NCBI GenBank assembly: GCA_014846205.1
Contig: RKAY01000077.1
Span: forward strand, 1 to 8,764
Length of the DNA stretch: 8,764 bases
Source: Collinsella aerofaciens
GTDB taxonomy: Bacteria > Actinomycetota > Coriobacteriia > Coriobacteriales > Coriobacteriaceae
Direction of reading: 5' to 3'
Numbering within the stretch: the stretch's first letter is position 1; every line of letters begins with the position of its first letter. The translations under genes were made by a program, and so were the position numbers. Of the stretch, positions 1 through 6,053 are shown piece after piece. The notes beneath the pieces were generated by a model, which worked only from the letters and a program-made list of their open reading frames with translations, did not search any database and was not told where the DNA came from.

Positions 1-519
1 GCGCGCCTTCTCGGCAACAAACGCCGCGGCCGAGGTATCGAGCTGCACCGTCGCGTGCGTACGAGCGGGAGCGGCGAGCTCGCCGGCGTGCATCACGATA
101 ACGCCGCAGGTGCTCGTCTTAACAAACTCGACCATCTTGGGGTCGGTGAATCCCGTCACGTCGTTGACGATAGAGGCGCCGCAGCGCACGGCCGCCTTAG
201 CAACCGCCACGTGGCGCGTGTCAATCGAGACGATAGCGCCCTCTTTGGCGAGCGCGCGCACCACGGGCAGCACGCGGCGAGCCTCCTCGTCGGGGTTGAC
301 CGGGGTAAAACCAGGGCGCGTGGACTCGCCGCCCACGTCGATGATGTCGGCGCCGGCGTCGAGCATCGCCAGGCCGTACTCGATGGCGGCATCCGGGTCG
401 AAGTGCTCCCCGCCGTCGCTAAACGAATCGGGCGTCACGTTGAGGACGCCCATGATGCGCGGACGGTCAAAGCTGAGCTCGTACATTCCGCACCGCCATG
501 TCTTGCTATCGTTCGCCAT
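1..519 (-). CDS. folP: Dihydropteroate synthase, N-terminal 173 residues (gene runs off the left edge)
   Basis: This enzyme condenses 6-hydroxymethyl-dihydropterin pyrophosphate with p-aminobenzoate to give dihydropteroate in folate synthesis, in the cytosol; it is the sulfonamide target. Both family signatures are visible: GVLNVTPDSFSDGG (residues 24-37) and DVGGESTRPG (61-70). They are followed by the TIM-barrel strand motifs SIDT (98-101) and IVNDVTG (117-123). The frame is open to base 1, so roughly the last 100 residues of a usual 270-280, including the late Lys/Arg substrate loop, lie outside the window. The ATG at 519-517 is chosen because AGGAGGA sits 5 bases upstream (531-525). An in-frame ATG two codons earlier would overlap that ribosome site. 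The segment after GVIVMH (139-144) reads AGELAAPARTH rather than the usual methionine/glycine-rich stretch. cobB lies 94 bases upstream on the same strand. The assignment is secure. Confidence 0.95.
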   Translation of the reverse strand, partial: MANDSKTWRCGMYELSFDRPRIMGVLNVTPDSFSDGGEHFDPDAAIEYGLAMLDAGADIIDVGGESTRPGFTPVNPDEEARRVLPVVRALAKEGAIVSIDTRHVAVAKAAVRCGASIVNDVTGFTDPKMVEFVKTSTCGVIVMHAGELAAPARTHATVQLDTSAAAFVAEKAR

Positions 520-593
520 GAACATCCTCCTCAAATGCCCGCGCCGCCGCGCTCGGGCGCAGACGGCGGGGTCGCTTTGCAATCAGTCTTTCT

Positions 594-624
594 ATTGTAT
601 CCGCGCGCGCGGGCTAGAACGCAA
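594..624 (-). promoter_or_regulatory. Candidate sigma-70-type promoter for folP
   Basis: On the minus strand a good -10 box, TACAAT (599-594), lies about 75 bases upstream of the folP start. The best -35 match is TTGCGT (624-619) with a long 19-base spacer that contains an alternating CGCGCGCGCG run. The -35 half overlaps the last codons of cobB. If it is real, folP can be transcribed apart from cobB. The spacer is longer than ideal, so this is tentative. Confidence 0.3.
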
Positions 625-1366
625 ACGCGGCCGCGATGTCGCAAGAAATCAGCAGGTCGGCATTTGCATCCTGATTCGTGGGAGCAAGATTGCAAATGGC
701 CAGCGTATCGCCGGTAAAGTAACGCGTAAGGCCCGCCGCCGGATACACCACGAGCGAGGTCCCGCCCACGACGAGGGCATCGGCCGCGGCGATGGCGGCA
801 ACGGCGCCGGTCAACACGTGCTCGTCGAGCGGCTCCTCGTAGAGCACCACATCGGGCTTGATGCGACCACCGCACGCAGGACACACGGGTACGCCCGCGG
901 CGTCCTCGTGCTCGCGCGAGCAAATCCACTCGGCGCTATAGACCGCGCCGCACGACTGGCAAATGTTGCGATGGACCGATCCGTGCAGCTCGAACACGCG
1001 CTGTGAGCCGGCCATCTGATGCAGGCCGTCGATATTTTGCGTCACCACGGCATTTAGCTTACCGGCGCGCTCCAGCTCGGCCAACTTGGTGTGGCAGCGG
1101 TTGGGCTTGGCGCCAAGCGCAATCATCTTGGTGCGGTAGAAGTCGAAGAACTCGGCCGGGTGCGTCTCGTAAAAGCTATGCGAGAGCATAGTCTCGGGCG
1201 GGTAGGCAAACTGCTGGTGATACAGGCCGTCCACGCTGCGGAAATCGGGGATGCCACTCGCCGTGGAAACACCGGCGCCGCCAAAGAACACCACACGCTT
1301 GTGGGCACCGAACAGCTCCGCCAGTGCGGCGGAGGCCTGCTTGGGGTCCGATTTTGCCTGCGTCAT
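614..1366 (-). CDS. cobB: SIR2-family NAD-dependent protein deacylase (sirtuin)
   Basis: Sirtuins remove acetyl and other acyl groups from lysines using NAD, yielding nicotinamide and O-acyl-ADP-ribose; in bacteria they adjust metabolic enzymes such as acetyl-CoA synthetase. The 250-residue protein shows the family in order: GGAGVSTASGIPDFRS (29-44, NAD site), TQNIDGLH (109-116), catalytic His128 in FELHGSVH, a zinc ribbon from C136-x2-C139 and C162-x2-C165, GTSLVVYPA (202-210) and a late NLAPT (226-230). Length and motifs fit bacterial sirtuins near the Thermotoga Sir2 type. A 267-residue frame is open from 1417, but the ATG at 1366 is preferred: GGAGG lies 6 bases upstream (1377-1373) and the sirtuin fold begins soon after. 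It diverges from xth across 135 bases in which I could not find a convincing promoter for either gene. Whether it deacetylates or desuccinylates is not visible. Symbol cobB is by family. Confidence 0.93.
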   Translation of the reverse strand: MTQAKSDPKQASAALAELFGAHKRVVFFGGAGVSTASGIPDFRSVDGLYHQQFAYPPETMLSHSFYETHPAEFFDFYRTKMIALGAKPNRCHTKLAELERAGKLNAVVTQNIDGLHQMAGSQRVFELHGSVHRNICQSCGAVYSAEWICSREHEDAAGVPVCPACGGRIKPDVVLYEEPLDEHVLTGAVAAIAAADALVVGGTSLVVYPAAGLTRYFTGDTLAICNLAPTNQDANADLLISCDIAAAFAF

Positions 1367-1501
1367 ATGAGTCCTCCGTCCTTGTTGGTCGGGCAGCGTC
1401 GGGCGACATCCCGGCATGCGGTCTTTGGGTCAGCACGCGCGGAGCCCACCCCGCCCCTGTTGCGCTAATCTTAAGCCTGCCAACCCCGTCGAAAGGACAC
1501 C

Positions 1502-2320
1502 ATGCCTCAGACTTACACTTTCGCCTCGTGGAACGTCAACGGCCTGCGCGCCGTGCTCAAAAAGGACCCAAGCTTTATTCAAATCGCGCAGGAACTCGAC
1601 GTCGATATCCTGGCGCTGCAAGAAACTAAACTGCAAGAGGGCCAGATCGATATCGACCTGCCCGGCTATCACCAAACCTGGAGCTACGCCGAGCGCAAAG
1701 GCTATTCAGGCACTGCGGTCTTTAGCCGCCAGGAACCGCTGCGCACGCTGCACGCCGATGCGCTGCTACCCTACGCTAGCGAGGGCGAGGCGACCGAGCT
1801 CGTCGCCCAAGCCGCAACCGAGGGCCGCGTCTGCGCGCTTGAGTTCGACAAGTTTTGGTTTGTCGACGTCTATACGCCCAACGCCCAAAATGAGCTCGCG
1901 CGCATCGATGTACGCATGGCCTGGGACGATGCCTATCGTAGCTTTTTGAGCGCATTAGAACGCGAGACCGGCAAGCCCGTGGTGACCTGCGGCGACTTTA
2001 ACGTGGCGCACGAAGAGATCGACCTTAAGAACCCCAAGTCCAACCGCGGTAACGCAGGCTTTTCGGACGAGGAACGCGGCAAGTTTACCGAGCTCCTCGA
2101 CGCCGGTTTTACCGATACCTGGCGCGCGGCAAATCCCGACGTCGAGGGCGTCTACAGCTGGTGGAGCTATCGCTTTAATGCCCGCAAGAACAACGCCGGC
2201 TGGCGCATCGACTACTTCCTGGTGAGCGACGCAATCGCCGGCAATGTGCGCGACGCCGGCATCCGCGGCGACATCTTTGGCAGTGACCACTGCCCCGTCA
2301 CCCTCACCCTAGAGCTCTAG
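1502..2320 (+). CDS. xth: Exodeoxyribonuclease III / class II AP endonuclease
   Basis: This Mg-dependent DNA-repair nuclease cuts 5' to abasic sites and degrades 3' ends of duplex DNA in base-excision repair. The 272-residue protein contains all landmarks of the exonuclease III branch of the endonuclease/exonuclease/phosphatase fold: SWNVNGLR (9-16, metal/phosphate Asn11), LQETK (39-43, metal Glu41), DVYTPNAQ (122-129, Tyr124), GDFNVAH (164-170, Asp165 and Asn167), YSWWSYR (218-224), RIDYFL (235-240) and GSDHCPV (260-266, catalytic Asp262-His263). All catalytic residues are present. It is about 20 residues longer than Bacillus ExoA; the region around residues 84-110 looks like the insertion. 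The start is supported by GAAAGGA (1491-1497) 4 bases before the ATG. It is a single gene facing convergently into the repeat region and the ECF operon. The assignment is secure; the symbol could equally be exoA. Confidence 0.95.
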   Translation: MPQTYTFASWNVNGLRAVLKKDPSFIQIAQELDVDILALQETKLQEGQIDIDLPGYHQTWSYAERKGYSGTAVFSRQEPLRTLHADALLPYASEGEATELVAQAATEGRVCALEFDKFWFVDVYTPNAQNELARIDVRMAWDDAYRSFLSALERETGKPVVTCGDFNVAHEEIDLKNPKSNRGNAGFSDEERGKFTELLDAGFTDTWRAANPDVEGVYSWWSYRFNARKNNAGWRIDYFLVSDAIAGNVRDAGIRGDIFGSDHCPVTLTLEL

Positions 2321-2330
2321 CCCCAACTAA

Positions 2331-2384
2331 TCCCCCGGGGACGGAGGAAAAGGGATCATTTTCACCTCGCGAGGGCATCCACGC
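2331..2384. repeat. Repeat head, copy 1 (CCCCGGGG-GGATCA type)
   Basis: This stretch starts 11 bases after the xth stop with TCCCCCGGGGACGGAGGAAA, then GGGATCATTTT, and ends in GAGGGCATCCACG. The same order of blocks (CCCCGGGGACG, a purine-rich GGA-GAAAA run, GGATCA, then GAGGGC with CCACG) recurs at 2571-2628 in the same orientation, with substitutions and a 10-base insertion. It contains two small perfect palindromes, CCCCGGGG (2333-2340) and CCTCGCGAGG (2365-2374). It does not code for anything I can see. From memory, similar purine-rich strings are common between genes in this bacterial group, but I could not check that. Confidence 0.6.
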
Positions 2385-2389
2385 GGCCC

Positions 2390-2557
2390 GCTTGCCACGA
2401 AACTGGCCCATCTACTACGTTTAAGCCACTACCCTCAACCACAGCGAACAACGCAAAAAGAAAACCGCAGGTAGAAAGCCTGCGGTTTTTCATAAAACGC
2501 GGTTGTGCTTGGGGGTGTCGGGCCAAACGTAGTAGATAGGCCGATTCCGTGGCGGGC
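2390..2557. repeat. Palindromic block A, 168 bases
   Basis: The two halves are near reverse complements about a centre near 2474. The best-conserved arm pair is ATCTACTACGTTT (2410-2422) against AAACGTAGTAGAT (2525-2537), an exact 13-base match, bounded outward by GGCC on both sides and then GCCACG against CGTGGC. The match continues inward, with gaps, through CACCC/CAA/ACA-like patches to the central 11-bp hairpin at 2461-2489. As RNA on either strand it would form one long interrupted hairpin. It lies between convergent genes, a typical place for REP/BIME-like repeats, but I cannot place it in a named family. Confidence 0.65.
2455..2490 (+). terminator. Bidirectional intrinsic terminator, centre of palindromic block A
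   Basis: AAAACCGCAGG (2461-2471) pairs perfectly with CCTGCGGTTTT (2479-2489) around the 7-base loop TAGAAAG, followed by a five-T run (2486-2490). On the other strand the same stem is followed by TTTTCTTTTT. It therefore suits termination of xth (plus, 140 bases after its stop) and of any read-through from the ECF operon (minus). Confidence 0.8.
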
Positions 2558-2570
2558 GAGTTCAGCTGAT

Positions 2571-2628
2571 TCCCCGGGGACGTCTGGAGACGGAAGAAAA
2601 CGGATCAATTTGGCTCTTGAGGGCCACG
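2571..2628. repeat. Repeat head, copy 2
   Basis: This is the second copy of the head seen at 2331-2384, in the same orientation. It begins TCCCCGGGGACG (2571-2582), carries an additional TCTGGAGACG-like insertion, then GGAAGAAAACGGATCAATTT (2592-2611) and GAGGGCCACG. It is diverged from copy 1 but keeps the block order. It stands 19 bases before palindromic block B, whereas copy 1 stands 5 bases before block A. Confidence 0.55.
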
Positions 2629-2647
2629 ATACCCGTCATATAAGCCG

Positions 2648-2815
2648 GCCATTTTAAAACTATGCCGGTTTACGGGGCTGAATCGCAAACCCCCAACCAT
2701 ACGCAATTCCGAAATACTAAAACCGCAGGTAAACGGCTTGCTCTATTTCGAAAAAAGCCGGTATGGTCTGCCTGTGCCAATCTGGCCCCGTAAACCGGCA
2801 TAGTTTTAAAATGGC
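2648..2815. repeat. Palindromic block B with 31-base perfect inverted ends
   Basis: Bases 2648-2678 are the exact reverse complement of 2785-2815 (31 of 31). Inside, on the same centre (2731.5), ACCATAC (2696-2702) pairs with GTATGGT (2761-2767), and CGAAATA (2710-2716) pairs with TATTTCG (2744-2750). The whole 168-base block is thus a nested palindrome. Its centre contains AAAACCGCAGGTA (2719-2731), the same 13 bases as the start of the block A hairpin (2461-2473). I see no target-site duplication at the edges and no transposase. A MITE-like relic or a large REP-type element are both possible. Confidence 0.8.
2751..2799 (-). terminator. Candidate intrinsic terminator for the ECF operon, inside palindromic block B
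   Basis: Read on the minus strand, GCCGGT (2799-2794) pairs with ACCGGC (2762-2757) and is followed directly by six Ts (2756-2751). The 31-base loop holds a small GCCA/TGGC hairpin. It lies about 55 bases past the S-component stop. The 6-bp stem with a long loop is weaker than the stem in block A, and it competes with the 31-bp arms for pairing. Confidence 0.35.
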
Positions 2816-2854
2816 ACTTCGACAGTATTGATTCCCGTCCCGGCGCAACCAGCC

Positions 2855-3568
2855 CTATAGTCCGTATTTCACGACGACTCGGTTGATGCGGCGACACCAG
2901 GGCTTGTACAGGGCGGCCAAAAACACGCAGGTCGCGAGTCCGTGCGTGATATCGAACGGTACGGCGGTGGCAAGACGCGCCACGGCGCCCGCCCACGTGA
3001 GCGGTTGAACAAAACCGATGATGTCATACGCGTTGATCACCACGCCGTACAGCAGACCAGAAGCAAAGCCGTACGCCATCAGCGCCGGCATGCGCACGGT
3101 GCCGTCGGCGCGGTCGAACGCACCCGCATACGCCAGCGCACCGCCAACGTATCCCACGAGCCCCCAGGCATACATCTGCCATGGCGTCCACATGCCCTGT
3201 CCAAAAAAGAAATTGCTGGTCAGTGCTGCCAACGCGCCGACCATGAAGCCGTTGCGTCGACCCAACGTCGCCCCGGCGATGATGGCGATGGCGCTCAAGG
3301 GTTTAAAGTCGGGAATGGGGCCAAACAGAATACGCCCCGCCGCGGCCAACGCCGCAAGAACCAGCGTAGGCATAATCTGGCGCAGGCCCGGGCGCGATGC
3401 CTCGTAGCCCGCAAAGAACAGCGCTAGCACCAGCGCCACCACAACCAGCATGGCAAGCGCCGCCTGCTCAACGCCTGCCAGCAACGCCGCGGCCATTACC
3501 ACCGGCACCGCCAACAACAGCGGAATCTCCAGTTTTGCAAGTAGGCGCAAGCCGCGATAATCCGCCAT
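2855..3568 (-). CDS. ECF transporter S component (substrate-binding membrane subunit; cobalamin-type possible)
   Basis: S components bind a vitamin or similar micronutrient in the membrane and dock on an EcfT-ATPase module for import. The 237-residue protein is strongly hydrophobic with about six membrane segments (roughly 14-31, 36-54, 64-82, 92-118, 133-149, 163-183), plus a hydrophobic stretch near 205-221. It has a conserved-looking FGPIPDFKP (82-90) and SNFFFGQGMWTPWQM (118-132). From memory, these two motifs mark the S-component group that includes the cobalamin-specific CbrT of Lactobacillus delbrueckii, so vitamin B12 or a corrinoid is a reasonable guess, not a demonstration. The frame is open back to 3601, but the ATG at 3568 is preferred: it lies 4 bases after the ATPase stop, with AGGG 9 bases upstream, giving translational coupling. 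It is the last gene of the operon and ends in a positively charged tail (CRRINRVVVK). Confidence 0.85.
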   Translation of the reverse strand: MADYRGLRLLAKLEIPLLLAVPVVMAAALLAGVEQAALAMLVVVALVLALFFAGYEASRPGLRQIMPTLVLAALAAAGRILFGPIPDFKPLSAIAIIAGATLGRRNGFMVGALAALTSNFFFGQGMWTPWQMYAWGLVGYVGGALAYAGAFDRADGTVRMPALMAYGFASGLLYGVVINAYDIIGFVQPLTWAGAVARLATAVPFDITHGLATCVFLAALYKPWCRRINRVVVKYGL

Positions 3569-3572
3569 TCCA

Positions 3573-5027
3573 TCACGCCCTATAAAACACGTTGTCGGCA
3601 AAGAAATCTACCGGCGGCTCCATGCAGGCAATTTCGCCGTCGAACATCATGGCAATGTCGTCGGCAACCTGCTCGGCGAAGTCCAAGTCGTGCGTGGCCA
3701 TGATGACGGTGCCGCCAGCCTTCGCATGGTCACGCAGGGCGCGAGCGATGATGCGGCGGCTGGCCAGGCCCAAACCCTTGGTGGGCTCATCGAGCAATAG
3801 CAGCTCGGGGCCAATCAACAGCAGCTTTGCCAACGCGAGCAGCTGACGCTGGCCGCCCGAAAGATCGTACGGATGGCGTGCCTCCAAGCCCGCCAGGCCC
3901 AGGCGCGCCGTCCGCTCCTGTGCTGCGGCCTCGTCGTATCCGCAGGCCGAGGCCCATTCCATCAGCTCGTCGCGCACCGTCTCGGCAACCAGCAGGGCCT
4001 TGGGGTTCTGCGGCAGCAGCGCAGCCGAGGCCGCCCCGCGCACCATACGACCACGCTGCAGCTTGGCGGTCTTGGCCAGTACCGAAAGCATCGTCGACTT
4101 GCCGCAGCCGTTACCGCCCACAATCGCATGCACTGCACCGGCAGAAAACGTCACGTCGAGCCCGCGCAGCACCCAACCGGTAGCTCGGTCATAGCGAAAC
4201 CAGCCCTCGCAAATAGCTGCCGCCGTACTCGTCGCCGCCCCCTGTGCGGGCCGGCAAGAGTCCAAAGCCAAAAGTCCCTCGCGACTACCCAAACTCGCCA
4301 GGTCACCCACATCTCTCACGCGACCGCCTTCAATCCGGTACGCGCACGTCGCATACTCGAGCATCGGGCGCGGCTGGTGCGTTGCCACGACAACCGTGCA
4401 GCCCAGCTCGCGGTTCACGCGGAACAGCGCATGCAGGAAGTTTTTCTCGGCAACGGGATCGAGCTGGGACGTGGGCTCGTCGAGCAGCAGCACGCGCGGG
4501 CGCAACGCCAGCACGGCTGCCAGCGACAGCAGCTGCTTGCGCCCACCCGAAAGCGTATCGGTATCGCGGTGGAGCCAGTCCTCCAGCCCAAAGAAATAGC
4601 TGGTCTCGGCCACGCGGCGGCGTATCTCGTCGCGCGCTAGCCCCAAGTTTTCCAGGCCAAACGCCATCTCGTGCCACACGGTCTCGCACACGATCTGGTT
4701 CTCAGGGTCCTGAAACACATAGCCCACGCGCTCCGCAGACGCCCGGACGTCCATACCGGCAACGCTCTCGCCCAGCACGCGCAGCTCGCCAGCGCCTTCG
4801 CCCGTCGGCGCAATCTCGGGTTTGAGCAGCGAGAGTAGCGTCGATTTGCCCGACCCGGTACCACCTACCAGCAGTGCAAACGCGCCTTGGGGAACAGACC
4901 AGTCGAGCTCGGCGAGTACCGGCGCCTCAGCCCCGGGGTAGGCAAAGCTCAGGCCCCGCACCTCAATCGCAGGCACATCGGAGCCGCACGCCCCGCCCGT
5001 TACCGAGCAGTCATCCAACCGGGTCAT
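3573..5027 (-). CDS. Fused two-domain ECF ATPase (EcfA1-EcfA2 in one chain)
   Basis: This cytosolic subunit hydrolyses ATP to drive the ECF importer; most bacteria use two separate ATPases, but here both are in one 484-residue chain. Domain 1: Walker A GGTGSGKST (55-63), Q-loop Gln106 in FQDPENQIV, signature LSGGRKQ (159-165), Walker B VLLLDEP (179-185), D-loop SQLD (187-190), switch His217 (ATHQ). A linker of about 250-270 follows. Domain 2: Walker A GGNGCGKST (304-312), Q-loop Gln340 in LPQNPKAL, signature LSGGQRQ (389-395), Walker B LLLLDEP (409-415), switch His446 (ATHDL). The second D-loop reads KGLG, with Gly420 where Asp is normal, so the two sites may differ in activity. The start codon overlaps the ecfT stop as TGATG (5029-5025), and the stop lies 4 bases before the S-component start, so the three proteins are probably made together. 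Confidence 0.93.
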   Translation of the reverse strand: MTRLDDCSVTGGACGSDVPAIEVRGLSFAYPGAEAPVLAELDWSVPQGAFALLVGGTGSGKSTLLSLLKPEIAPTGEGAGELRVLGESVAGMDVRASAERVGYVFQDPENQIVCETVWHEMAFGLENLGLARDEIRRRVAETSYFFGLEDWLHRDTDTLSGGRKQLLSLAAVLALRPRVLLLDEPTSQLDPVAEKNFLHALFRVNRELGCTVVVATHQPRPMLEYATCAYRIEGGRVRDVGDLASLGSREGLLALDSCRPAQGAATSTAAAICEGWFRYDRATGWVLRGLDVTFSAGAVHAIVGGNGCGKSTMLSVLAKTAKLQRGRMVRGAASAALLPQNPKALLVAETVRDELMEWASACGYDEAAAQERTARLGLAGLEARHPYDLSGGQRQLLALAKLLLIGPELLLLDEPTKGLGLASRRIIARALRDHAKAGGTVIMATHDLDFAEQVADDIAMMFDGEIACMEPPVDFFADNVFYRA

Positions 5028-5920
5028 CAGCCAAACCTCTTCTCGTCAATCGCGCGCAGCACACAGGGCAACACCATCCAAGCCGCGTACACAATATAGC
5101 CAGGCCACGGCGCCGGCACCGAAAGCTGCGGGTAAAACGAATACTGCGTTGTTGCGGTCCATGCCACCGCCACCGCGGCGGCACCAAACACCGCAAGTCC
5201 AACCAGTGCGGCAGCGTCGCCGCGCCTCAGTCGATACCGCGCATACGTCGTACGGCGCGACACAGCACCCCACCCGCGCGAGCGCATCGCGTCCGCGCGC
5301 TCCAGCGAATCTTCCATGCCCCAGCCCATCAGCACGCTCGAGGCCCGCAAGCGCGAGTGCACGGGGTCGGCCGGCGCGCGCCCCGGAACATCAATCGCGT
5401 TCTGCACCGCCAGCACCGTGCGGCCGCGGCGCAAAAACTGCGGGATAAGCCGCATGCACACCGAGATCATGAGCGCGAGCACCGGCGCGGCGTTGCCCAG
5501 CAACGCGAGCACCTTGTCGTATTCGAGCATCGACGCCGCAGCCTCAAACCACAGCACGCTCGCCACAAACAGCCCGCCCATACACAGGCCGTATACCATG
5601 CTCTCCAAATACACTGCGCGCATGCCGATGCGGAACAACTCCGTCGAGCCCGAGGCGCTAAACAGCGGATTCACCAGCGAGATAATCAAAATCACCGGCA
5701 GCTGCCAGCGAAACGCGTTCAGCGTGCGAGCAGCCCCGCGGGTCGCAAAGCCATATGCCAGCCCGCCCGCGAGCGATAGAGTGATCAGCACCGGTTGCAT
5801 CGAGAACATGGTGAGCCCCAGCGTTAGCGCCATGTAGAGCGCAGGCACCGCTGGGTGCGACATCGAGAATGCCGCGACGGGCTCGCCGCCAAACTCCTCT
5901 CGTATGTTGTCCACGGGCAC
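5027..5920 (-). CDS. ecfT: ECF transporter transmembrane coupling subunit EcfT
   Basis: EcfT links the ATPase pair to the S component in the membrane. With the chosen start the protein has 297 residues: a short N-terminus, HPAVPALYMALTLG (22-35) entering the first membrane segments, further hydrophobic stretches near 36-58, 72-90, 108-130 and 140-155, and the cytoplasmic coupling helices. The second coupling motif is clear as ADAMRSRGWG (209-218). The first, after RLIPQFLRRGR, reads AVQNAID where many EcfT have an Ala-Arg-Gly ending. Two more hydrophobic segments close the protein (about 236-256, 273-290). The frame is open back to an ATG at 6085, but that would place the start upstream of the likely promoter and add an Arg/Cys-rich segment untypical of the family. 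GTG at 5920 is preferred because GAGGGGA (5932-5926) lies 5 bases upstream; GTG at 5914 is the alternative. It is the first gene of the operon, and its stop overlaps the ATPase start. Confidence 0.85.
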   Translation of the reverse strand: MPVDNIREEFGGEPVAAFSMSHPAVPALYMALTLGLTMFSMQPVLITLSLAGGLAYGFATRGAARTLNAFRWQLPVILIISLVNPLFSASGSTELFRIGMRAVYLESMVYGLCMGGLFVASVLWFEAAASMLEYDKVLALLGNAAPVLALMISVCMRLIPQFLRRGRTVLAVQNAIDVPGRAPADPVHSRLRASSVLMGWGMEDSLERADAMRSRGWGAVSRRTTYARYRLRRGDAAALVGLAVFGAAAVAVAWTATTQYSFYPQLSVPAPWPGYIVYAAWMVLPCVLRAIDEKRFG

Positions 5921-6053
5921 CCCCGTCCCCTCGCTCAAACAACAGCTCCGCAGCACCGCCAACGCCGCACACGAGCAGCGCAAACGCCACACCGCCGGCC
6001 CAAACCTCAGCCGCCACGACCCAAACGTTACGCGCTCATCATATGCCTGCGGT
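5921..6053 (-). other. Leader of the ECF operon, G/T-rich, function unclear
   Basis: About 127 bases lie between the predicted transcription start (near 6047) and the ecfT GTG. I looked for a cobalamin riboswitch (B12 box, conserved GCCACTG-like pieces) and for a T-box, and saw neither. A tiny frame, Met-Met-Ser-Ala-stop, sits at 6042-6028 without a ribosome site. A different frame from ecfT, open from about 6036, would encode a hydrophobic stretch (AGGVAFALLVCGVGGAAELL) with no visible start signal. Confidence 0.4.

Noticed and set aside
110..1006. Plus-strand open frame of 298 codons opposite folP and cobB
   Set aside because: It is the antisense of two clear family proteins, spans their junction, has no ribosome site and gives a low-complexity Arg/Ala/Thr-rich product.
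2390..2815. CRISPR array
   Set aside because: The repeats are two palindromic blocks with different arms, not short identical direct repeats separated by unique spacers, and no cas genes are present.
2670..2996. Minus-strand open frame of 108 codons across palindrome B and the end of the S-component gene
   Set aside because: It overlaps the well-supported S component in another frame, runs through the inverted repeat, and has no family-like sequence.
5921..6053. Cobalamin riboswitch in the ecfT leader
   Set aside because: The leader is short, and I found no B12 box or other conserved cobalamin-element pieces by eye; a covariance search would be needed to be certain.
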